This document shows positions 1-8,007 of a stretch of 64,000 nucleotides of DNA, in pieces. Under the pieces are notes generated by a model. That model made no database searches. It saw only the letters and a list, made by a program, of their open reading frames with translations, and had not been told where the DNA came from. The stretch covers positions 2,606,001 to 2,670,000 of the forward strand of contig NZ_CP116887.1 of NCBI RefSeq assembly GCF_028421645.1, given 5' to 3'. The DNA comes from Aneurinibacillus sp. Ricciae_BoGa-3. Its GTDB lineage: Bacteria > Bacillota > Bacilli > Aneurinibacillales > Aneurinibacillaceae. Position numbers and translations under genes: made by a program. Position 1 is the stretch's first letter; every line of letters starts with the position of its first letter.

Positions 1-695
1 CCCTTATCCACATAATCCTGAACCCTTTTAGCGGAGAGAAGCAGCTTTTGACTTTGCTCCAGCTGACTTTGTAAAGCAGTCAAGGTACCCTGCAGCTGTT
101 CTACATTGCGCTGGCACGTTCGAAGCTTATCTTTAATTTCAGCCTCACTGTAAACCACTTGAAATTGATATTGATCCGCTTCTTGTTGTAACAACCTCAA
201 CTGCTCTTCTTCTTTTGTTAACTGCCCTTTTATTGTTGAGATCTTAGACTCAAGTTGACTTATAACTTGTTGCGGTTCATTCAGTTTGCTGCGCGATTGG
301 TTAGAATATTCGGTTAATTTTTGGACTGCTTTATTCGCCTGATCCACTGCTCTGCGCGCTTGCTGTCCTTTATCCAAAATTTGTTGGGCTATTGTCCTGG
401 CTTCACCGTAGCTTCCGGCATTCATACAGCCAACCAGCAAACTTTGGATAGTTTGATAGGCAAGAAGATTATCCTCTCTGGCCTTTTTCGCCATCGCAGA
501 AAGTGCCTCAATGGTTTCTGGAAAGACAAAGGCAGCGGACGCTGTTGCCTGCACCTGCGTTTGGTCCAGCAACAGTGCGTATGAGGATCGCGTTAGCTGG
601 CCCATTCCAAAAGTTGAAAGTGCAAGAATGCTCAGTACCTTTACCGCACTTCGACGACGCCTTCTCCTATACTTCTCATATCGTGTACGTCTCAT
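1..695 (-). CDS. Secreted coiled-coil protein, 3' end cut by the window edge
   Basis: An open frame runs from ATG at 695 through the left edge, about 231 codons without a stop. The N-terminus is very basic (several consecutive Arg at residues 10-15). A hydrophobic stretch follows (about residues 17-33, ending near Ser-Tyr-Ala), which reads as a signal peptide. Residues 50-60 contain an Ala/Phe-rich segment, and from about residue 95 onward the chain is Gln/Lys/Glu-rich with heptad-like spacing, a long coiled coil. A GGGGGA stretch precedes the start. The context is a separate unit behind the small zinc-ribbon gene. It could be a matrix or cell-surface protein (DUF4047-like is possible), but I do not recognise the family with certainty. 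Confidence 0.7.
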   Translation of the reverse strand, partial: MRRTRYEKYRRRRRRSAVKVLSILALSTFGMGQLTRSSYALLLDQTQVQATASAAFVFPETIEALSAMAKKAREDNLLAYQTIQSLLVGCMNAGSYGEARTIAQQILDKGQQARRAVDQANKAVQKLTEYSNQSRSKLNEPQQVISQLESKISTIKGQLTKEEEQLRLLQQEADQYQFQVVYSEAEIKDKLRTCQRNVEQLQGTLTALQSQLEQSQKLLLSAKRVQDYVDK

Positions 696-906
696 TTCAT
701 TCCCCCGCTGGACAATACCTTTACTTGTGAGCCGCACGTGTTTGTTGTTGGTTTGCTTTGTGTTCTTGGCTGCTCTTTACATTTCTTATCTTACCTTCTC
801 CCTGACTTTGCGAGTATCGGGGACCAGGATGATTCCTGCCTTCTCCTGGATGGAGCCGGGTATCAACCTATTAGGGAGGTACTCTCATACTTCAGGATGA
901 GGCGGC
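696..906 (-). other. Untranslated leader or promoter region, possibly structured
   Basis: About 210 bases without a convincing ORF lie between the zinc-ribbon gene's terminator and the secreted protein. On the minus strand there are nested inverted repeats. One is a 6-bp stem, CCAGGA pairing with TCCTGG (around 824-849). Another is a weaker outer pairing, AGTAT with ATACT. This could be a structured 5' leader, but it does not match any riboswitch class I can name. Confidence 0.3.
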
Positions 907-938
907 AAAAAAAAGAGCCCTCCATGCACGCGGCTCTC
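907..938 (-). terminator. Rho-independent terminator of the zinc-ribbon gene
   Basis: On the minus strand the arms AGAGCC and GGCTCT (914-919 and 932-937) form a hairpin followed by a run of T (907-913). It begins right at the stop codon of the 56-residue gene. Confidence 0.8.
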
Positions 939-1107
939 ATTTCTTTCTTTTGTCAAATAAGGTGGTTCTATTAAACAGGACAACATTTGTCGCCCCCTCT
1001 GCCTTTACATGACTTATATCATTTTGGCAGTAGGGGCAAATCCACTTTTTACTTTCATTGCTGCCATAAGAATGCATTTTACAGTTATCACACGTTTTTC
1101 GTATCAT
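937..1107 (-). CDS. 56-residue zinc-ribbon-like protein
   Basis: A short frame from ATG at 1107 to TGA at 937 encodes about 56 residues. Two CxxC knuckles (Cys6/Cys9 and Cys24/Cys27) separated by 14 residues are the signature of a small zinc ribbon. The remainder is basic. The Shine-Dalgarno sequence AGGGGAGGGG lies 4 bases before the ATG, and a strong terminator starts at the stop codon, so this is a complete monocistronic gene. No family is recognised; a role in nucleic acid or protein binding is only inferred from the knuckles. Confidence 0.75.
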   Translation of the reverse strand: MIRKTCDNCKMHSYGSNESKKWICPYCQNDISHVKAEGATNVVLFNRTTLFDKRKK

Positions 1108-1230
1108 TTGCCCCTCCCCTGCCGTAATCTTCTTATCATACCAGTGATATTGTCCTTAGAATATCGGTGTCCAGGTTTAGTGATCTCCAACTTTAGGATG
1201 AATCGAGGCGGATTGATTTTTTTCGCAAAC

Positions 1231-1256
1231 AAAAAAACCCGCTATTTGAGCAGGTT
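1231..1256 (-). terminator. Terminator of the two-component/HD-GYP unit
   Basis: On the minus strand an 8-bp stem with one G-T pair (1236-1243 with 1249-1256) is followed by seven T (1231-1237). It lies about 35 bases after the stop of the gene ending at 1292. Confidence 0.8.
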
Positions 1257-1291
1257 CACATTACTTGATTATTCGGCATAACATCAGCTAA

Positions 1292-2482
1292 CTAACCAAC
1301 AAGCGGAGTTTGACCCGATTTCAATGCCTGTATATCGTGAAGTTTTAACCCAGAATGTTCACCTTCTGGCAGCTCAATTGAATAGTATAAAGCATCCACC
1401 ATCTCAACAGAAAAGGCGGTGCCTGCCATGGATTGAATTTCAATAAATGCATCTTTCGGTGTTAAGGCGTCCCGATAAGAACGCGGTGCTGTCATGGCTA
1501 GAAAGCACTCTACGATACCAAGTGCTTGAGCTAACCAGGGAATGGCGCTGCCTTTTAATTGTACAGGATATCCCATTCCGTCATATCGTTCATGATGATA
1601 ATAAAGCGCCTCACTTACGCGCTTAAGCGATGCGTCATCTTTTAATATATGGGACGCTATAAAACAATGCTCCTGCACGATTTTATACTCATAATTCGTT
1701 AACTTTTCCTTTTTCTCAAATAAATAATCCGGCCATTTAATCCGGCTCACATAATGAAGCAAGGAAAGAAACTGTATTTCCCAATCGTCTACCTTTTCAT
1801 CAGGAAAGTTTACCATAATCTTTCTCATGAGCTCTTCCATCGTCTCGATTTCTTTGCTTGTTCCCTGTAACTTGCGCTCGACTATTGGCACAAACTCGTG
1901 AAGCATTTTTACAAGGTATTCGCGGTCTTTCTGTTCATTCTTCTCCAAAAAATTTCTTTTAATAGTCGAAAGGTGGGTGCTGATAATCCAGCTCACAGCA
2001 GAACTAAACACCCCAAGAAGTACGTGACCTATCAGGGATTTTATCGCTTTTTCATTGCTTAGATCCATGTCGGGATCAAATAATACAAACATACTATATA
2101 TAACATAAGATAAAGAACCCCATATGAGAAGAACTTTCGTATTTTGCAGAAGGCTTATGATAACAGGGTAAAGTAAAAGGAGAATCCCCATATCATGTAA
2201 CTCATACGGATTAAACACGTCAATAAAAACAAATAAAGATAGACAAAAAAAAGCCGTTCGATGCTCACAAAAAAGCAGCTGATAACCGCTGGACTTATGT
2301 AAAAGATAAAACACCCAGTATATAATTCCCGAGATTCCCAGTGAGACAACGAGTGTTGAAGAGCCATCCTTACTCCCAATGATCCACTGAATCAACTGAA
2401 TCACAAACAACACACTATTAAGCAGCGCCATACATAAAATTAGCATATCTCCTAGTTTGCCGGTTATCTCTTTATTATCCAT
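1292..2482 (-). CDS. Membrane protein with degenerate HD-GYP domain
   Basis: About 396 residues. The first half contains five to six hydrophobic segments. The second half aligns with the HD-GYP cyclic-di-GMP phosphodiesterase fold: the HHERYDGMGYP signature is intact. The metal-binding 'HD' is LLHY (Asp lost), and the later 'VaDxxDA' segment reads IVECFLAM (both Asp lost). The protein is therefore probably catalytically inactive and may act as a sensor or binding domain. I start at ATG 2482 because AGGA lies 8 bases upstream; an in-frame ATG at 2494 has poorer spacing. It follows the response regulator gene by 24 bases, so it is likely the third gene of the two-component operon. Confidence 0.8.
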   Translation of the reverse strand: MDNKEITGKLGDMLILCMALLNSVLFVIQLIQWIIGSKDGSSTLVVSLGISGIIYWVFYLLHKSSGYQLLFCEHRTAFFCLSLFVFIDVFNPYELHDMGILLLLYPVIISLLQNTKVLLIWGSLSYVIYSMFVLFDPDMDLSNEKAIKSLIGHVLLGVFSSAVSWIISTHLSTIKRNFLEKNEQKDREYLVKMLHEFVPIVERKLQGTSKEIETMEELMRKIMVNFPDEKVDDWEIQFLSLLHYVSRIKWPDYLFEKKEKLTNYEYKIVQEHCFIASHILKDDASLKRVSEALYYHHERYDGMGYPVQLKGSAIPWLAQALGIVECFLAMTAPRSYRDALTPKDAFIEIQSMAGTAFSVEMVDALYYSIELPEGEHSGLKLHDIQALKSGQTPLVG

Positions 2483-2506
2483 GTAGATCCTCATACCCCG
2501 ATCTTT

Positions 2507-3136
2507 TTAAGATATAACCTTCATAAAACCTTTTTTTAACGCATACAAAACGGCTTGTGAACGATTGGGTTGACCGGTTTTACGCAGTATGCTGCTGACA
2601 TGTGTTTTAACTGTCGCCTCAGAGATGAAAAGCTTTTGAGCAATTTCTGCATTCGTAAGATTTTCAATAATTAAACGAAAGATTTCTTGTTCTCTGCTAG
2701 TTAACAATAATGATTCACTATCTGTCTCCTCCTTTTTCCTGCCCAGCTTAGGTTGAAAACACGAATAACCCATCATAACCATGTCAAGTGTTCTAATAAT
2801 CTGTTCGGGAAGTGTAGCTTTCATTACGTACCCATCGATTCCGGAATCCAATGCCCGATAGATATCTTCACTTGCATCATACGCAGTTAAAATCATTATT
2901 TTAATGTCAGGCACCGATTCCTTTATCTTCCTGGCACTATCGATAATAGAGATTCCAGACATTTTTAAATCCGATATAATCAGATCGGGTTTTAATTCAA
3001 TAGCCTTAGCTAACACCTCGTCTCCATCTGATGCTTCTGCAACAACCTGATACCTGGAGGAACTTTCAAGTATCATTTTTACACCTTCCCTTACTATGAA
3101 ATGATCGTCGGCGATTAACAATTTAATCTTAGACAT
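2507..3136 (-). CDS. NarL/LuxR-type response regulator
   Basis: 209 residues. The N-terminal receiver domain has the acidic pair Asp10/Asp11, the predicted phosphorylation site Asp56 (SDLKM), a Thr near residue 84 and Lys near 106. The C-terminal LuxR helix-turn-helix (about residues 145-200) includes LTSREQEIFRLI and NAEIAQKLFISEATVKTHV. Its start overlaps the end of the histidine kinase gene by 8 bases, so the two are translationally coupled and form a cognate pair. Targets cannot be told from the sequence. The neighbouring HD-GYP-like gene is probably in the same transcript. Confidence 0.92.
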   Translation of the reverse strand: MSKIKLLIADDHFIVREGVKMILESSSRYQVVAEASDGDEVLAKAIELKPDLIISDLKMSGISIIDSARKIKESVPDIKIMILTAYDASEDIYRALDSGIDGYVMKATLPEQIIRTLDMVMMGYSCFQPKLGRKKEETDSESLLLTSREQEIFRLIIENLTNAEIAQKLFISEATVKTHVSSILRKTGQPNRSQAVLYALKKGFMKVIS

Positions 3137-4697
3137 CTACTTTTATTCCTCCTCTAGGTATAATGACAATTAATTCAGTACCCTTGGCTGGCTGTGAGCG
3201 TATTTCCAACGTTCCGCCTACTCGACTGACTCTTTCATTGATCCCAACCAACCCATATCCCGTTATATCCTTCTCTTTCTTTACAGTCGAAAAACCCTTT
3301 CCATTGTCTTCTATTTTTATGGTCCATTGTACGATCGTTGCTTCAAGGCTCACCTCGAGAGATGTAGCTTCTGCGTGTTTCAACACATTGTAAGCAGCCT
3401 CTTCAACTATATGGTAAATTTGATCCTGGACGATTAAATTTTCGTCAAGAACGACCCCGCTTGTTACGTAATGAAGCGCTACGCCACTCCCTTCTACAAT
3501 TCGCTCCAACAGCTGACGTACTGCTATAAAAACATGTGAATCTTCGCGTTCATTGCGCAAGTCGGAAATATACCCTCTCACCTCCAGGTGGCACGTTTTA
3601 ATCTGATTCTCCATACGATCCAGCGAAATCGCCAACTCATCTGTCATTAATGGGATAACCTCCTGCTTGAGCCGATAGAGTTGGGCTGAAAGAAAAAACA
3701 GCTGTTGAGCAAGGCCATCGTGCATATCCTGTGCCATTTTACTACGTGATTCAGCTAATAGCGCTTGTGTCATTTCCTGTTTTAGCCTCACCTGCTGCTG
3801 CCTGCTAACAATACAAGCGGCTAAAATATGTAAAAACCAGTACGGATAGCGCAGAAAGGTGAATTTTTCATTTGGCGGAATCAGAAAGGCTCCTACGTTC
3901 CTGCGATTTCGTTGCAGTGGAAAAAATAAAAACAATTCATCCTGGCCTGTATAATTGTGCACCCGTATCATCTTTGACTTTTGTTGTTTCGCCTGGTCAT
4001 TTTTTAGCAACAGAGTCGAATAATATCTACGTTCACAATTGGCAATCCTTTCAGGTGGATCGAACCAGCACAAATAGATCCGGTCTGTACCGGCCATACG
4101 CTGTACAGCCTGTTCAGCCAGCTCGCAAATTTCCTGTAAGTTTTGCATTCGTGGCATTTTTTTTAGCGTAGATAGTAAAAGCCGAAAGTCATTTTGAATC
4201 AATTTGAGTTGTGAGAAAACAACAAACGCAAGCACATATAGACCAAGGAACAGAACCATCTGCATGAGGAATTTAACCTGGTTGTTTGTGTTAGTTGGTA
4301 AAATAAATTTGTTTGTGAAATCGTAGGAGAAATGGGGAAGGATCATACAAAAAGAGACAAACGATAATACCGTTAAAATGGCTTTTGTTCTGCTCATATA
4401 CGTGGTGATCCATAAAAGGTCTGCATACGCATATTGTACAAATGGGCTATTCCACTCACCTGTCTTACAAAGTAAGAAAGCATTTACCACTAATTCAATC
4501 AATATGAGCGTAATCCAGTATTTTTCAAAATATTTCCTAAAAATGAGAAAGCTATATAACACATTGATCCCTATTAAAAAAAGTAACAAGGTAAATTGAT
4601 TAGCAAACGACTTAAAATAAAATAAAAAGATAATGAGCAGGAGAATCCACCGAAAAATAAACAAATACAAGCGTAAATAACCTAAGATTCGGCTCAC
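3129..4697 (-). CDS. HisKA_3-type sensor histidine kinase
   Basis: About 522 residues from GTG 4697, which has AGAGGT 9 bases upstream. An in-frame start at 4751 is possible but has no good ribosome site. There are about six membrane segments in the first 170 residues, then a GAF-like cytoplasmic region. The dimerisation box KMAQDMHDGLAQQL holds the phospho-accepting His. The HATPase domain has the N-box (EEAAYNVLKH), DNGKGF and a GYGLVGINER glycine box. This layout is that of NarX/LiaS/DesK-family kinases. The input signal is unknown. It is coupled to the NarL-type regulator that follows. Confidence 0.9.
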   Translation of the reverse strand: MSRILGYLRLYLFIFRWILLLIIFLFYFKSFANQFTLLLFLIGINVLYSFLIFRKYFEKYWITLILIELVVNAFLLCKTGEWNSPFVQYAYADLLWITTYMSRTKAILTVLSFVSFCMILPHFSYDFTNKFILPTNTNNQVKFLMQMVLFLGLYVLAFVVFSQLKLIQNDFRLLLSTLKKMPRMQNLQEICELAEQAVQRMAGTDRIYLCWFDPPERIANCERRYYSTLLLKNDQAKQQKSKMIRVHNYTGQDELFLFFPLQRNRRNVGAFLIPPNEKFTFLRYPYWFLHILAACIVSRQQQVRLKQEMTQALLAESRSKMAQDMHDGLAQQLFFLSAQLYRLKQEVIPLMTDELAISLDRMENQIKTCHLEVRGYISDLRNEREDSHVFIAVRQLLERIVEGSGVALHYVTSGVVLDENLIVQDQIYHIVEEAAYNVLKHAEATSLEVSLEATIVQWTIKIEDNGKGFSTVKKEKDITGYGLVGINERVSRVGGTLEIRSQPAKGTELIVIIPRGGIKVDV

Positions 4698-5121
4698 GAC
4701 ATTAACCTCTTGCTGATATATTTGATAAATCAGTATATTAACTATTTTCATATTATTATAGTTAATAAGTCATAACAACTCATTTTATTTCACAAATTTT
4801 TCACCATATCAATCGTATCTGTAATGTTTTCGGATATTTTGTTGATTTATCTTTTCAATACTCGATTAGCGGAGCGAACTGATGGCTTCATACATTGATG
4901 TATCTCTACCCATGAGCACTGCTATATAACCTTATGAAAGAATTAGTTCTTTTAGACCGTTACAATAAACTTGCTTTTATTTATGACTTTTCTTTGAAAA
5001 GTATCCTTTAGTTACTTCTTTTGCATTATGTTTTCCGTTTTCTTGCTCTATAATAGAAGGAAACAGACAGCGGACGCATATGCTAGTCAAATGATTCTTA
5101 TTTTGTGGGAGATACATACAT
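4698..5121. other. Divergent intergenic region between kinase and Crp/Fnr gene
   Basis: AT-rich spacer carrying the promoters of the two-component operon (minus) and the Crp/Fnr regulator (plus). A TATAAT lies at about 5048-5053 on the plus strand, without a good -35. A 14-bp dyad ATACAT-TG-ATGTAT sits at 4890-4903. No Crp/Fnr palindrome of the type seen at 13892 is present here. Confidence 0.4.
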
Positions 5122-5799
5122 ATGAATAATTTTTTGTCTTCTATCCCTTTTTTCGCGGGGCTGTCGCCCGGGCATATGAAGGAGCTGGAGGAAATGATTA
5201 TTGAACGGTTTTATCGTGAAAACGAAATTATCTTTCATGAAGGGGATAAAGCTGAAGCTGTGTTTTTTGTCAAATCAGGGCGGGTGCGTTTGGTTAAGTC
5301 TACACCTGACGGCAGGGAATTTACACTTTACATACGAAAACCAGGGGATTTATTTGCAGAGGTTGGGTTGTTTAATCCAAATGCGACATACCCGGCGACG
5401 ACTACCATGATTGAGGAAGGTTACTTGTTAATGCTGCTCCATGCTGACCTCGAGAGGCTTTTACGCAAGAGCCCGGATCTCGCAATATCCATTTTTCAGG
5501 TTATGGGGCAGAGACTGCGCACAGCCCAGACCATTCTGCGGGATGTGGCCTTATACGGGAAACTGGGATCGTTCTGTGCCACGCTATTGCGCCTGGCGAG
5601 TGAGCACGGAAAGCAAACAAACAAAGGCATTCTTATCGATCTGGAGCTCACCCACCAGGAGCTTGGCACCTTTATTGGCGCAACGCGTGAAAGTGTAAAC
5701 CGGATTATTAATGACCTCAAGAAACTAAACATCATTTCAGTAGAGAAAAGCCGTATCCTCATACAGGATAAAGAAATGCTGGAAACCTTTCTAAAGTGA
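5122..5799 (+). CDS. Crp/Fnr-family transcription regulator
   Basis: 225 residues. The N-terminal cyclic-nucleotide-binding-like beta barrel (about 10-120) contains GDKAEAVFFVKSGRVRL and the PGDLFAEVGLF turn. A long dimer helix and a winged helix-turn-helix follow, with recognition helix GATRESVNRIINDL. The Glu and Arg there are the residues that read TGTGA/TCACA half-sites in this family. Only one Cys is present (GSFC, about residue 151), so there is no Fe-S cluster motif of classical FNR. The gene converges with the radical SAM gene, overlapping it by 9 bases, at the end of the nitrate-reductase-like unit. The boxes at 13892 and 18783 are plausible targets. Confidence 0.93.
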   Translation: MNNFLSSIPFFAGLSPGHMKELEEMIIERFYRENEIIFHEGDKAEAVFFVKSGRVRLVKSTPDGREFTLYIRKPGDLFAEVGLFNPNATYPATTTMIEEGYLLMLLHADLERLLRKSPDLAISIFQVMGQRLRTAQTILRDVALYGKLGSFCATLLRLASEHGKQTNKGILIDLELTHQELGTFIGATRESVNRIINDLKKLNIISVEKSRILIQDKEMLETFLK

Positions 5800-6891
5800 T
5801 AGACCCTTAGGCTGGTATGCGCAGTACGGTTCACTCGCCATGTAATCGCCTGTTACCGCGTAGGCCCGGGCGCGCGAACCGCCACAGACGTGGCGATACT
5901 CGCAAATGCCGCACTTGCCTTTATATAAATCGGGATTGCGCAGCTGCTTAAATACCGGATGGTTTCGGTAAATTTCAGCAAGTGGCGTTTCCCGGACATT
6001 TCCGCAGTGTATCGGCAGCAGGCCGCTTGGATAGACATCCCCAATATGGGAAATAAACAAAAAGCCATTGCCATCGTTGACTCCCCTGGGCGCCCGGCCA
6101 AGACCGTCTGAAGCGTGCAGCATTCCGCTGTGCAGGGTGTCCTCATAGCGGTTAGTCGAAACCTGGTTCTCCTTCTGCTTGTGTTGGAGAACCACCCTTC
6201 GATAGTGCTGGGCAGCGGTTGATTTAATATCGTAGGAAGCCGTTTTGCTTTTCTCATACAGCCAGGCAAACACCCTATCATGCTGCTCCGGGCTAATCAT
6301 GTCTGTTTCTTTTCCTCTGCCGGTTGGAACCAGGAAAAATACACTCCACAACACAGCATCCCACTGCTGCATCCATGTGGCCATCTCTTCTAAATAATCG
6401 ACATTGTAACGCGATATTGTGGTATTAATCTGGATCGGTATTTCAAGTTCATTTAGATAAGCCAGGGCTCTCTGTGTAAGTTCAAAAGATCCGGGAGCGC
6501 CGCGAAACCTGTCATGGATTTCAGCGGTTGGGCCATCAACGCTAAACGCCCAGCGCGCTAACCCCACCTCTTTAGCCCGGCGAATCGCCTCCTTTGTCAC
6601 CTTAGGCGTAGCGCTGGGAGTCATCGACACACGGAGTCCCTTTTTGACCGCATAATCAGCTAGCTCATATAAATCACGGCGCATGAGCGGATCCCCGCCC
6701 GTGAACACAAACAAAGGATTATCCATGGCGTATATCTGATCGATCAAATGCTTGCCCTCATCAAATGTCAGCTCGCGGGGGTCCGGCGTATATTGCGCCT
6801 CTGCCCGGCAATGCAGGCATTTCAACGCACAGGCTCGGGTAACTTCCCATATCACAATAAATGGATTTTCGTTATAATCACTAGTAAACAT
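5791..6891 (-). CDS. Radical SAM/SPASM protein
   Basis: About 366 residues. The radical SAM cluster motif CxxxCxxC (ALKCLHC) is near residue 20, and the SAM-binding FTGGDP follows at about 65. The C-terminal SPASM-like region has CGICEYRHVCGG and a further Cys near the end, enough for an auxiliary Fe-S cluster. It resembles the NirJ/AhbD/PqqE group and probably the BA_1875-type subfamily; the substrate is not evident. ATG 6891 is chosen because AGAGAGG lies 8 bases upstream; the frame also has GTG at 6900. It is the last gene of the oxidoreductase unit, suggesting a maturation, heme- or peptide-modifying role (inference). Confidence 0.85.
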   Translation of the reverse strand: MFTSDYNENPFIVIWEVTRACALKCLHCRAEAQYTPDPRELTFDEGKHLIDQIYAMDNPLFVFTGGDPLMRRDLYELADYAVKKGLRVSMTPSATPKVTKEAIRRAKEVGLARWAFSVDGPTAEIHDRFRGAPGSFELTQRALAYLNELEIPIQINTTISRYNVDYLEEMATWMQQWDAVLWSVFFLVPTGRGKETDMISPEQHDRVFAWLYEKSKTASYDIKSTAAQHYRRVVLQHKQKENQVSTNRYEDTLHSGMLHASDGLGRAPRGVNDGNGFLFISHIGDVYPSGLLPIHCGNVRETPLAEIYRNHPVFKQLRNPDLYKGKCGICEYRHVCGGSRARAYAVTGDYMASEPYCAYQPKGLSL

Positions 6892-6905
6892 TACGGACAC
6901 CCTCT

Positions 6906-7478
6906 CTATTCTTCAGGTAAAATGAATAGCTCTCCCGTTGCCTCTATAATCAAATAGGGTTCCCCTTTTACAACGCTCTCCTCTGTCTCTTTCTTAATAC
7001 TGCACGACACGACGCGGGACACACCCGCACGATCGTCCGCTGCAGTGTATTCCAGAAGAATTCCTTCATCCAATAGTTGATAAGCAGGTGTATAGACTCT
7101 AACTTGCTGGCCTTGCATGGTCTGGTACCTCGCCCGGTAGAGAAAGCTCAGCCAGCTCTCCCAGTTGTGAAACAGCCTCACTTTGGATTCGTCTGCTAGA
7201 TAGCCAATATGATAGTTTTCTTCCTCCAGAATTCCCCCGGCTTTTTTTTTCGTATCCAAAATCGTATGGCGCACGATTTCGAGCCCCTGTAGCGAATGAT
7301 GTTCATTTACATTAAAGGTTATCGTTTTGTCCAATCCCAGTTGGGCTGTCGTTTCCCGGTGGTCAATAAAATACGAATAATCATTAAGCGTCTTCTGTTT
7401 ATAACCTGCCTCCATCAGCAGTTCGGCAACTGTGTGAAAGTCGGCCGTTACATTGCGAAGGTATATGATGATAGCCAT
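6906..7478 (-). CDS. Unrecognised 190-residue protein in nitrate-reductase-like unit
   Basis: 190 residues, soluble, no signal peptide or membrane segment, no cofactor motif seen. It is mildly acidic, with alternating hydrophobic/polar residues suggesting an alpha/beta or beta-rich fold. The Shine-Dalgarno sequence AGGGAG is 6 bases before ATG 7478. It lies between the 147-residue unknown and the radical SAM gene, with gaps of 26 and about 14 bases, so it is co-transcribed. A role as accessory or assembly factor of the oxidoreductase is inferred only from position. Confidence 0.75.
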   Translation of the reverse strand: MAIIIYLRNVTADFHTVAELLMEAGYKQKTLNDYSYFIDHRETTAQLGLDKTITFNVNEHHSLQGLEIVRHTILDTKKKAGGILEEENYHIGYLADESKVRLFHNWESWLSFLYRARYQTMQGQQVRVYTPAYQLLDEGILLEYTAADDRAGVSRVVSCSIKKETEESVVKGEPYLIIEATGELFILPEE

Positions 7479-7504
7479 TGGATTCTCCCTTTTCTGGTTT
7501 TTTA

Positions 7505-7948
7505 TTATACGGATGCATGGGCTTTTGACAGCAGAGCGCGCGCCGCCTGCTGTGCCAGTTTAATCCGATCCAACTGAACGCCGTTCTCAAGTGAATCATC
7601 GATGATACGCACTACTTCGCAGGCCATTTCCTCAACCTGCGGATCAAGACAATCATCCAGCTCGGTCAGATGCAAAGCATACAAAAATTGGGTTACTATC
7701 TCAGCAGCACTGCGTATTTCCCATTTCTGTTTCTTTTGCGTACGTTCCCTGTAATTACGTTGCATAAAGTATGGGGTGTACCCCGGATGCTGCAGCAGGT
7801 TCTTTTTCTCGGTATACATTTCTTCAATCATGTGAAAAACGATAAAGGCGTACGGTGGCAAGCCTGCCACAGCGGAATAACCACCCGACTCTGGTAAAAC
7901 CTGATTAATTGGTTCGTGGTTCACATTCTTTACAGACCCTTTACACAT
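7505..7948 (-). CDS. Unrecognised 147-residue protein in nitrate-reductase-like unit
   Basis: 147 residues from ATG 7948, preceded by GGAGG at 7 bases; the longer in-frame ATG at 7972 lacks a site. There is one Cys near the N-terminus and one near residue 95. The C-terminal third looks helical. The predicted protein is cytoplasmic. I do not recognise a family. Position after narK and before the other unknown and the radical SAM gene suggests it belongs to the same system, although a terminator-like hairpin lies just upstream. Confidence 0.72.
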   Translation of the reverse strand: MCKGSVKNVNHEPINQVLPESGGYSAVAGLPPYAFIVFHMIEEMYTEKKNLLQHPGYTPYFMQRNYRERTQKKQKWEIRSAAEIVTQFLYALHLTELDDCLDPQVEEMACEVVRIIDDSLENGVQLDRIKLAQQAARALLSKAHASV

Positions 7949-7970
7949 TTGCATTCCTCCGTTTTTATGC

Positions 7971-7998
7971 AAAAGCCCCCACCGTTGTGGTGGGAGCT
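7971..7998 (-). terminator. Attenuator or terminator after narK-like gene
   Basis: On the minus strand a 9-pair stem with one mismatch (7989-7998 with 7974-7983) is followed by only four T. It lies between the transporter stop and the 147-residue ORF, so it may reduce rather than stop read-through to the three downstream genes. Confidence 0.6.
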
Positions 7999-8007
7999 TA
8001 CTGTAAA

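Noticed and set aside
4890..4903. ATACAT-TG-ATGTAT dyad resembling the sigma-54 enhancer core
   Set aside because: No -24/-12 promoter lies nearby, so it may be chance in AT-rich DNA.
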